In this document: in pieces, positions 1-6,135 of the stretch
Layout: each line of letters begins with the position of its first letter
Position numbering within the stretch: the stretch's first letter is position 1
DNA from: Mesorhizobium sp.
Lineage (GTDB): Bacteria > Pseudomonadota > Alphaproteobacteria > Rhizobiales > Rhizobiaceae
DNA length: 6,853 nt
Assembly (NCBI GenBank): GCA_030698645.1
Contig: JAUYMV010000009.1
Coordinates: 1 to 6,853 of the forward strand
Direction of reading: 5' to 3'
Made by a program: the position numbers and the translations under genes
Notes under the pieces: model-generated
The model's database searches: none
Told to the model about the DNA's origin: nothing
What the model saw: only the letters and a program-made list of their open reading frames with translations

Positions 1-1525
1 CGCCATAGGTGGCGACCGCCGCATCGAAAGCGGCGCCCACCTGGGCCGGATCGGTGACGTCGGCGCCGACGCCCATCGAATTGTTGCCGGCGGCTTTGGC
101 GGCTTCCTTGGCCCTGGCTTCGTCGAGATCCACCACGACGACATGGGCGCCCTGGGCGGCGAACGCCTTGGCGGTGGCCGCGCCGATGGCCCCTGCCCCA
201 CCGGTCACGAGCACGACCTGTCCGGTCAGCGGCTTCGGCTTGTTGGCAGCGAGTTTGGCCTGTTCGAGCGACCAGTATTCGAGGCCGAACAGCTCTGCAT
301 GCGTCAAGGGATGGAAATTGCCGACCGCCTCCGCCCCGCGCACGGCCTCGATCCACATCTCGCCGACATCCGAGGCGATCTTCGCGTCCTTCAGCGTGCG
401 GCCGTGGCCGAACATGCCGAGGCCTGGCACCAGCGTCAGGCGCGGCATGGGATCGAGCATGATGCGCGCGACATCGTCGAGCGCGTTGTTGCTCTCGAAA
501 TACTGGCGATAGTCGTCGGCATAGGCGGCGACATGCCGGTCGATCACCGACCGGTAGCCGACGATGTAGGAGGCGTCGGGCGCCGGCAGCACCATCGGGC
601 CGGTCTTGATGCGGATCGAGAGGTCCGGAGTCGAGACGCCCCGGCGGGCGAGGTCGGCGAGGTCGGGGCGGGCGAGGAATTCGAGCACCGAGGGCGACGT
701 ACGGAAGTCGGAGACCATGCGGTCGAAGCGGCCCTCGCCGCGGCGGACGGCAACGGCACCCCGCAAGGCGGGCGCGATGTCGGCGGCAGCGGCGATCGTT
801 GCGGGAAGCGCGATCGGGGCGGGCGCCGGCTTGCCGTGCTCGGCCACGTAGTCCTCGGCCAAAGTGACGTAGTGGATCATGCGGTCATAGGCCTGTTTCG
901 CATCGTCGCCGAAGGTGAAGATGCCGTGCTTGTCGAGGATCAGGCCTTCGACGGACGGGTCGCGGTCGTAGACGTCGGCGGCCTCCTTGGCGAGGTCGAA
1001 GCCGGGCTTGATGTAGGGCACGAAGGCCATCTTCGGGCCGAACACCTTGCGGCTGAGCGGCTCGCTGTCCTGCTGGTCGACGATGGCGAGGATGGCGGTC
1101 GAATGGGTGTGATCGACGAATTTGTGCGGCAGGAAGGCATGCAGCAGCGTCTCGACGGACGGGTTGGGCGAGGACGGATCGATCAGGTTGGCGCGCTGCA
1201 GGGCGACCATGTCCTCGTCGGAGAGAACCGACAGCTTGCGCGCCTTGAGGAGCGGCTCGAGCTTGACGGCCGGCAGGCCCTGCGGCTCGATGACGCCCAT
1301 GTCCCAGCCGCTGCCCTTGACGTGCAGCACGTCCCATTCATCGCCCAAAATGTCGGTGACGCGGGCCTTGGACGAGGTGTTGCCGCCGCCATGCAGCACA
1401 AGGCGCGGTTCGCCGCCGAGCAGGCGCGTCGTGTAGACGCGCAGCGCCAGGTCGCGCGCGACGCCCTTGGTCGCGTATGCCTCGACGAGCGCTTCGGCGT
1501 CGCCGTCATTCCAGAGATTTTGCAT
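1..1525 (-). CDS. rhaD: Bifunctional rhamnulose-1-phosphate aldolase / short-chain dehydrogenase (RhaD type), 3' end cut off by the window
   Basis: Reading from ATG at 1525 gives 508 residues before the window ends; the family is usually about 700, so only the C-terminal part of the dehydrogenase domain is missing. The N-terminal class II aldolase domain (about 25-230) has the HGGGNTS segment (45-51) and a probable zinc-binding triad: His139 and His141 in DHTHS, and His200 in DKHG. A connecting region with GLGMFGHGRT (368-377) leads into a Rossmann fold from about 435, with TGGAGAIG at 441-448 and Asp466 ending strand 2, which favours NAD over NADP. In the family, the aldolase cleaves a ketose 1-phosphate (L-rhamnulose-1-P) to dihydroxyacetone phosphate and lactaldehyde, which the dehydrogenase then oxidises; the protein is cytosolic. 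The start is supported by AGGA (1534-1537) eight bases upstream. It lies 69 bases after the SorC regulator on the same strand, so probably one operon. The sugar could be another deoxy-ketose; no isomerase or kinase is in view to settle it. Confidence 0.9.
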   Translation of the reverse strand, partial: MQNLWNDGDAEALVEAYATKGVARDLALRVYTTRLLGGEPRLVLHGGGNTSSKARVTDILGDEWDVLHVKGSGWDMGVIEPQGLPAVKLEPLLKARKLSVLSDEDMVALQRANLIDPSSPNPSVETLLHAFLPHKFVDHTHSTAILAIVDQQDSEPLSRKVFGPKMAFVPYIKPGFDLAKEAADVYDRDPSVEGLILDKHGIFTFGDDAKQAYDRMIHYVTLAEDYVAEHGKPAPAPIALPATIAAAADIAPALRGAVAVRRGEGRFDRMVSDFRTSPSVLEFLARPDLADLARRGVSTPDLSIRIKTGPMVLPAPDASYIVGYRSVIDRHVAAYADDYRQYFESNNALDDVARIMLDPMPRLTLVPGLGMFGHGRTLKDAKIASDVGEMWIEAVRGAEAVGNFHPLTHAELFGLEYWSLEQAKLAANKPKPLTGQVVLVTGGAGAIGAATAKAFAAQGAHVVVVDLDEARAKEAAKAAGNNSMGVGADVTDPAQVGAAFDAAVATYG

Positions 1526-1594
1526 TGCCGTTTTCCTGCCCAGCTTTTCTTGATGTCGTGGGGGCGACACGCACCCCCTTGTCGTGGTGACCGC

Positions 1595-2563
1595 TCAGAT
1601 GGCCCGGTCCGTCGTGCCGCCCGACCGCTCGTCGCGCAGCCGCCTGGCGAGCGAGGCCGAGACGACGAGATGCGTGCACAGGCCGCCGGAGAGCGCGGCG
1701 ACGAGCGGCACGAACTTCGATTCCTCCTGGACCACCATCAGTCGCTTGCCGATCGAGCGGATCGAGGCGAGGTCCGCCGAGATGACGCGGCGATTGTAGT
1801 CGCAATCGAGCAGCGCGCCGGACGCATCGATCATCTGCCCGGCGATGACGCCGGCCGCGCCTGCATCCCGCATCGCGTGGATCTCGCCGGCGGTCAGCGC
1901 GCCGCACATCACGACGTGGCTGTCCTCGTCGAGCGTGCCGACGGAGAAGAGCGCGAGGTTGCAGTGGGCGACGCTTGCCAGTTGCTCGCGGATAACCGGC
2001 TCGGCACGCAGGTCGCGCGCCAGCCGTTCCGAGGTCAGCACGAGCGGCGCGTAGAAATTGAGGCCCTTGGCGTTGAGGCGGCGGGCGATCTCCATCGTGC
2101 ACTGGTCCGGACGATAGGAGTATGGCGCGCCGAGATTGCCGCACATCTGGACCACGGTGACGTCGTTGAGGTCCGCATAGGACATGGCATCGGCCATGGC
2201 ATAGACGGTGCGGCCCCAGGCGACGCCGATGCGGTCGCCATTGCGGACCAGATCGAGAAAGACGCTGGCGCCGACGATCGGCACCTCGGCGGTCGGATCG
2301 AGCGCGCGGCCGTCATGCGGCACGACCCAGACGGAGGCAAGGCCGTACAGGTCCTCGATCTCGCGGGCGATCGCGTCGTCGGTGAACATGCGCGTCGAGG
2401 TGGAGATATTGACGATGCCGGTCTCGCGCGCCTTGCGCAGATACATGGCGACGGAGGCTCGCGAAATGTTAAGCTGACGCGCGACCTCGTCCTGGCGCAG
2501 GCCATGCGTGTAATAGAGCCATGCGGCCTTGTGGATGGTCTGGTCTGTCTGTCGGATCGCCAT
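1595..2563 (-). CDS. SorC-family sugar-binding transcriptional regulator
   Basis: This 322-residue protein has the usual SorC/DeoR-type length and layout. An N-terminal helix-turn-helix (about 12-50, with GLRQDEVARQL then ISRASVAMYLRKAR) is followed by a large effector domain from about residue 60 to 315. That domain contains the typical GVAWGRTV segment (113-120) and, near the end, LSGGLCTHLVVS (291-302). Family members are cytosolic repressors or activators that bind a phosphorylated sugar or polyol and act on neighbouring catabolic genes. It is the first gene of its unit, directly upstream of the RhaD-type enzyme, so its ligand is probably an intermediate of that pathway. The ATG at 2563 is chosen because an in-frame stop lies a short way upstream; the best Shine-Dalgarno near it is only GGAA (2569-2572), with a better AGAGGA (2580-2585) too far away. 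A promoter and a 12-base palindrome just upstream suggest autoregulation. Rhizobial rhamnose loci that I know use a DeoR-type RhaR, so this pairing is slightly unusual. Confidence 0.88.
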   Translation of the reverse strand: MAIRQTDQTIHKAAWLYYTHGLRQDEVARQLNISRASVAMYLRKARETGIVNISTSTRMFTDDAIAREIEDLYGLASVWVVPHDGRALDPTAEVPIVGASVFLDLVRNGDRIGVAWGRTVYAMADAMSYADLNDVTVVQMCGNLGAPYSYRPDQCTMEIARRLNAKGLNFYAPLVLTSERLARDLRAEPVIREQLASVAHCNLALFSVGTLDEDSHVVMCGALTAGEIHAMRDAGAAGVIAGQMIDASGALLDCDYNRRVISADLASIRSIGKRLMVVQEESKFVPLVAALSGGLCTHLVVSASLARRLRDERSGGTTDRAI

Positions 2564-2592
2564 GAATGTTCCGAAGGGTTCCTCTTCTCGAC

Positions 2593-2620
2593 ATTATTCA
2601 CGCGCTCTGACAATTGTCAA
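2593..2620 (-). promoter_or_regulatory. Sigma70-type promoter for the SorC regulator-aldolase unit
   Basis: On the minus strand, a perfect -35 box TTGACA (2620-2615) is followed after 16 bases by AATAAT (2598-2593), matching the -10 consensus at five of six positions. Transcription would begin near 2586, leaving a leader of about 23 bases before the regulator's ATG at 2563. This is the clearest promoter in the window. It lies in the short gap after the cytidylyltransferase stop codon, which argues that the regulator and aldolase form a unit separate from the lipid operon. Confidence 0.65.
2608..2619. promoter_or_regulatory. Palindrome TGACAATTGTCA overlapping the -35 box: probable operator
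   Basis: TGACAATTGTCA is a perfect 12-base inverted repeat that covers five bases of the -35 hexamer and the start of the spacer. A protein bound here would block RNA polymerase, the usual arrangement for autorepression. The most economical candidate is the SorC-type regulator encoded immediately downstream. SorC-family operators are often imperfect repeats near promoters, so the position fits. The assignment of the protein is inference; the palindrome is seen directly. It has no T-tract, so it is unlikely to be a terminator for the lipid operon. Confidence 0.5.
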
Positions 2621-2640
2621 TTCTTCGCTTCCCGCCGGCC

Positions 2641-3573
2641 TCATGTCCAGAGATAGCGGACGACGTGGAAGAACACGGGCGCGGCGAAGACCAGGCTGTC
2701 GGCGCGGTCCATCATGCCGCCATGGCCCTCGATCATCTGGCCCCAGTCCTTGACGCCGCGGTCGCGTTTGATGGCGGAGGCGACGAGACCGCCGAGAAAG
2801 CCCATCAGGCAGGACAGCGCCGCGATCATGGCGGCCTGCGGTGGCGAAAACGGCGTCAGCCAGTAGAGCAGGCCGCCGAGCGCGCTTGCCCCCGCGATGC
2901 CGCCCACCAGCCCCTCCCAGGTCTTCGACGGCGAGACGTTCGGCGAAAGGGCGTGGCGACCGAACAGTTTGCCGAAGATGTATTGCAGCACGTCGCTGCC
3001 CTGGACGGTGATGATGAGGAAGGCGATCAACAGCAGGCCGCGGCCTTCGAAGCCGGGAATCGGCAGCGTCATCAGGGCCGGCACATGGCTGACGCAGTAG
3101 ACGGCGAGCATGATGCCCCATTGCTGCTCCGCGACCCGCGCGAGAAAGCGCTCGGTATCGCCGCGCAGCGCCGTCAGCGCGGGCATGACGAGGAAGCAAT
3201 AGACCGGGATGAAGATGGAGTAGAGCCCGTACCACTCCTGCCAGACCAGCACATATTGCACGGGAATGACTATGCCGAACATGCCGAGCAGCACCCAATG
3301 GTCGCTGCGCCGCGAGAAGGTCAGCGTCACATATTCGCGCAAGGCGGCAAACGAGACGAGCGCGAACAGGACGATCACGCCGGTCTTGCCGCAGACGAAG
3401 GCGAGCGCGATCAGCGCCACCATGACCCACCAGGCCTTGATGCGCTGATTGAGGTTGTCGAGCGCCGGACTGGGTTTGCCTCCCGCGCGCCACGACAGGA
3501 AGGCGGAGACAGCGCTTGCGCTCGACAGCACGGCGATTAGGCCAAGCGCCAGAAGTCTGGTGTCGCCGCTCAT
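2641..3573 (-). CDS. ynbB: CdsA-family phosphatidate cytidylyltransferase, YnbB-like paralogue
   Basis: This 310-residue polytopic inner-membrane protein should make CDP-diacylglycerol and pyrophosphate from phosphatidic acid and CTP. It has eight or more hydrophobic stretches (for example 7-27, 93-112, 114-132, 178-192, 221-238, 247-265, 293-305). The C-terminal family signature is complete: Ser266, Lys269-Arg270, Lys275-Asp276, His284-Gly285-Gly286, Asp289-Arg290 and Asp292. SPSKTWEG (214-221) matches the CdsA SPxKTxEG motif. Before it, where housekeeping CdsA usually reads like DTGAYFxGRxFG, this protein has SDVLQYIFGKLFG (193-205). That difference and the neighbours point to the YnbB branch. 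As I recall, E. coli YnbB has been reported to be a CdsA paralogue serving synthesis of the glycolipid MPIase; whether that applies here is unknown. The start ATG overlaps the acyltransferase stop in ATGA (3570-3573), so translation is probably coupled; no strong Shine-Dalgarno is seen. It is the last gene of the lipid operon. Confidence 0.9.
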   Translation of the reverse strand: MSGDTRLLALGLIAVLSSASAVSAFLSWRAGGKPSPALDNLNQRIKAWWVMVALIALAFVCGKTGVIVLFALVSFAALREYVTLTFSRRSDHWVLLGMFGIVIPVQYVLVWQEWYGLYSIFIPVYCFLVMPALTALRGDTERFLARVAEQQWGIMLAVYCVSHVPALMTLPIPGFEGRGLLLIAFLIITVQGSDVLQYIFGKLFGRHALSPNVSPSKTWEGLVGGIAGASALGGLLYWLTPFSPPQAAMIAALSCLMGFLGGLVASAIKRDRGVKDWGQMIEGHGGMMDRADSLVFAAPVFFHVVRYLWT

Positions 3574-4223
3574 GCGAAGGCCCGCGACTGACGGGGATCG
3601 AGCGCGAGCAGAGCCGAGCGTGCGCGGTCGAGAAAGGCGCGGCGGTCTTCTTCCGGATGCGGCGCGAGCGGCGCGCCGAAAATCACGCGACAGAGCAGCG
3701 GCACCGGCAGGAACTCGCCCTTGGGCAGGACGCGCGACATGTTCTCCAGCCAGCAGGGGACGAGTTCGACATCGGGACGCGCGACGGCGAGATTGTAGAG
3801 GCCGGAACGGAAGCGCAGCAGCGGCTCGTCGGTCATGTTGCGCGTACCTTCCGGGAAGAAGATCAGCGACTGTCCGCTGTCGAGCACCTCGAGCATGGCC
3901 TCGAGCGGGTCGGACTTGCGCTCGACCCAGTTGCGCTCGACGAGGACGGCGCCGAGCAGATCAACCGAGATCAGCCGGCGCAGCCGGGTCTTTCCCCAGT
4001 AATCCGCCGCGGCGATGGCCCGCGTGCGCTGGCGCTCGGCGGGCGGCAGGCAGGCCGACAGCAGGACGAAGTCGGCATGGCTTGCGTGATTGGCGAAATA
4101 GATGCGCCGCCCGCGCGACGGCGACGTGCCGCTCCAGATCGGCCGCACGCCGGTGACGACGCGCGCCATGGCCGCGAGCACCGTCGCCGTGACCGACCGC
4201 AGCGCCGGCTTCAAGACCCGCAT
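3570..4223 (-). CDS. PlsC-type lysophospholipid (1-acylglycerol-3-phosphate) acyltransferase
   Basis: From ATG at 4223 the product has 217 residues, short for the PlsC family but with both core motifs. Block I is NHASHADF (45-52), giving the catalytic His46-x4-Asp51 pair; block III is FPEGTRN (123-129), which binds the glycerol phosphate. A modest hydrophobic stretch at about 7-25 may dip into the inner membrane. The expected reaction transfers an acyl group to lysophosphatidic acid, giving phosphatidic acid, which is the substrate of the next gene's product. The frame is open up to an ATG at 4421, but that would overlap the hydrolase-methyltransferase gene by 187 bases with a non-family extension. 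The ATG at 4223 has a GAGGGAG-type ribosome site overlapping the upstream TGA, with an 11-base gap, so I prefer it. A housekeeping plsC usually lies elsewhere, and the acceptor could be a different lysolipid. Confidence 0.86.
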   Translation of the reverse strand: MRVLKPALRSVTATVLAAMARVVTGVRPIWSGTSPSRGRRIYFANHASHADFVLLSACLPPAERQRTRAIAAADYWGKTRLRRLISVDLLGAVLVERNWVERKSDPLEAMLEVLDSGQSLIFFPEGTRNMTDEPLLRFRSGLYNLAVARPDVELVPCWLENMSRVLPKGEFLPVPLLCRVIFGAPLAPHPEEDRRAFLDRARSALLALDPRQSRAFA

Positions 4224-4234
4224 CGCTCGCTCCC

Positions 4235-6046
4235 TCACAGCCGCTCCGCCAGCGATACGGTGAAGATCCCGAACTCGTCGATGCGCTGGTCGAGCTTGCG
4301 AAAGCCGGCGGCCGCGACCAGCTGGTCCATCTCGGCCTGCGTCCGGCGGCGCATCACCCAGGCGTCGCCGCCACGATGCGACGTCAGGCAGCGGGCGATC
4401 ATCTCGAGCTGCGGATGCCATGGCTGGTTGGTGTAGAGCAGCAGGCTGCCCGGCAGCTTGGCGCGCGCCAGCCCGTCGAGCGAACGGCTGACCAGCGCAT
4501 TGTCGGAAAAGAGTTCGTATAGTCCGGAGACGATTGCCAGATCCGGCTTCGGATCGGTCGCCGCCAGCGCGTCGGAATCGAAGGCGTCCGCCTCGAAGAA
4601 GCGCACCGTGCTCTGAAGCCCGCGTTCGCGGATCGAGCTGCGCCCGGCTTCGACATTGAGCGGCGCGTAGTCCTGCAGGCGGACGCTGGCCGGCTGCACG
4701 GGCGAGGCCGCGATCGCGTCGAGTACATAGCGGCCGTGGCCGGCGGCGATATCCAGCACATGCCCTGCCCGCCCGTCGCGCGAAAGGCGGGCGAGCGCCG
4801 CGACGATGAGCGCTTCGAGATGCGATTTCCGGCGGCGGATGCCGCGCCAGCCGATGGCATCGAGGAAGAAGCGGTCGACCGCCCGGCCGAGCGGGCCAAG
4901 ACCCCGCGCCCGGTTCTCATAGACATAGTCGAGCGTCGAGCCCGAATCGAAGCCGGTCGCCTGGCCGGTCTTCAGGCCCTCCGAAACCAGCGCGCCGATC
5001 CGGATCGACAGCCGGTTGAGCGCCCAAAAGAGGCCTTTCGGTGAGAAGACGGACAAGGGCGTCGCCAGCCGGTCGGTCTCGTCGCGGGTATGGCCGGTGC
5101 GATCGGCATTGCGCCGGTCGGGCGCGGAAGGCTCCTCGGCGAAACGCGCGGCGAGAAAATCGCGGACATGGCGAAACGCGATGGCACGGTCCTTTTCGCC
5201 CAGCGTGTCGTGATAGAAGCCCGGCAGCACATGGCGCTCCTTGAGCGGGCTGCCGAGGTTGACGAAGAACTCGTGCTGCGGCGCGTGGCGCACGACGAAG
5301 TCGCTTCCGGAAATCAGCACCTGGGTCGGCACCGTGATGGCGCGGGCGTCGGCGACGATCCGGGCGCCGTGGTCATAGAGCTCGAGCAGGATGTTCGAGG
5401 CAATCGGCCGCGCGATCAGCGGATCGGCTTCGAACGAGGCGATGCGCTCGGGATCGTGTGTCAGGAAGCGCGCCTTCACGTAGGAATTGACGAAGAAGGC
5501 GCCGCGCAGCTTCTGCATCAGCGCGATGGCCGGGCGGGCGAAGGGCACGTAGAGCTTGACGTCGAAGGCGGGCGACGCGACGACCAGCGCACGAATGCCC
5601 GGCGCATAGTCGTGTACCCAGGCAGTCGCGAGAACCGCGCCGACCGACTGCGCCACGACGGCGATGTCGCGTATGGCGACGCCGTCGACCGCCTCGATAT
5701 GTTTCACGAACCGGTCGATGTCGCGCACCGAGGCTGCGAAGGATGGCGACGCGCCGCGCCTCCCGGGCGACCGGCCGTGGCCGCGCCCGTCCCAGGCGTA
5801 GAAGGCGAGATCGTCGAGGCCGAGTTCGGCGGGGATGTGGGCGAGGCGACCGCCATGTTCATGGCCGCGATGGAACAGCAGGACCGCGCCGCGGGCCTTA
5901 CCGCTGCGGGCCGGCCATTTCCGGTAGAAGAGCTCGGCGCCGTCATGCGTGACGAAGGTTCGCTCCTCTGCCCCGGACGCCGGGTCCAGCGAAGCGGGAA
6001 CGACCGGCGCGATGTCAGAGAGCGATCTCGGCGAGACTGTGAGCAT
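4235..6046 (-). CDS. ynbC: Bifunctional alpha/beta hydrolase / class I SAM-dependent methyltransferase, YnbC-like
   Basis: The 603-residue protein joins two enzymes. Residues about 30-303 are an alpha/beta hydrolase of the monoglyceride-lipase/lysophospholipase (serine aminopeptidase S33) type: HRGHEHGGR (59-67) at the oxyanion hole, WDGRGHGRSPG (85-95), nucleophile Ser134 in AQSVG, probable acid Asp249 in SGSD, and His279 in GFYHD. The elbow is AxSxG rather than the usual GxSxG. A charged linker (about 304-328) precedes a methyltransferase with SAM-binding motif I LDIAAGHGRY (431-440), a probable motif II acid at Asp459, and DLAIVSGLYELF (502-513). No signal peptide or clear membrane helix is seen, so it probably acts at the cytoplasmic face of the membrane. 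E. coli YnbC (about 585 residues) has the same two-part build. AGAGGA (6054-6059) seven bases upstream supports the start. Hydrolysed bond and methyl acceptor are unknown; a lipid is inferred from the neighbours. Confidence 0.88.
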   Translation of the reverse strand: MLTVSPRSLSDIAPVVPASLDPASGAEERTFVTHDGAELFYRKWPARSGKARGAVLLFHRGHEHGGRLAHIPAELGLDDLAFYAWDGRGHGRSPGRRGASPSFAASVRDIDRFVKHIEAVDGVAIRDIAVVAQSVGAVLATAWVHDYAPGIRALVVASPAFDVKLYVPFARPAIALMQKLRGAFFVNSYVKARFLTHDPERIASFEADPLIARPIASNILLELYDHGARIVADARAITVPTQVLISGSDFVVRHAPQHEFFVNLGSPLKERHVLPGFYHDTLGEKDRAIAFRHVRDFLAARFAEEPSAPDRRNADRTGHTRDETDRLATPLSVFSPKGLFWALNRLSIRIGALVSEGLKTGQATGFDSGSTLDYVYENRARGLGPLGRAVDRFFLDAIGWRGIRRRKSHLEALIVAALARLSRDGRAGHVLDIAAGHGRYVLDAIAASPVQPASVRLQDYAPLNVEAGRSSIRERGLQSTVRFFEADAFDSDALAATDPKPDLAIVSGLYELFSDNALVSRSLDGLARAKLPGSLLLYTNQPWHPQLEMIARCLTSHRGGDAWVMRRRTQAEMDQLVAAAGFRKLDQRIDEFGIFTVSLAERL

Positions 6047-6079
6047 GTCGTGGTCCTCTGGCTTGGCCCGGCTGATCTA

Positions 6080-6134
6080 GGCATCGAATGTTGCCGGCGT
6101 GCGCCGCGCGGGCTGCTCTCCGGTAACCGATGCC
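6080..6134 (-). other. Imperfect inverted repeat able to form an intercistronic RNA hairpin
   Basis: In the 89-base gap between the first two lipid genes, GGCATCG (6080-6086) pairs perfectly with CGATGCC (6128-6134). Inside it, 6090-6097 pairs with 6120-6127 with one mismatch, after a three-base bulge (6087-6089). The apical loop (6098-6119) is very GC-rich and may fold further. The structure begins just after the stop codon of the upstream gene and ends about 20 bases before the ribosome site of the hydrolase-methyltransferase. There is no T-tract, so it is not a standard terminator. It could protect the upstream message from decay or tune expression of the downstream genes; that role is inference. 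Confidence 0.4.
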
Positions 6135-6135
6135 G

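Noticed and set aside
1560..1578. GGGGG-N9-CCCCC inverted repeat between regulator and aldolase
   Set aside because: The stem is only five pairs with a nine-base loop and no T-tract; such pairs are common by chance in DNA this GC-rich.
2608..2619. TGACAATTGTCA as a terminator for the lipid operon
   Set aside because: It is AT-rich, has almost no loop and no following T-tract, and coincides with a promoter -35 box, so an operator is the better reading.
143..2656. Very long plus-strand open frame of 837 codons
   Set aside because: It lies wholly antisense to the aldolase and the SorC regulator, both with clear family motifs. Its product is Arg/Gly/Asp/His-rich with no recognisable domain, typical of antisense frames in high-GC DNA.
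4224..4421. Longer N-terminus of the acyltransferase from ATG 4421
   Set aside because: It would overlap the hydrolase-methyltransferase gene by 187 bases in another frame and add sequence foreign to PlsC proteins.
2614..4436. Plus-strand open frames of about 300 codons (2614-3540 and 3516-4436)
   Set aside because: Both mirror the cytidylyltransferase and acyltransferase genes, which have intact catalytic motifs. The antisense products are charged and featureless.
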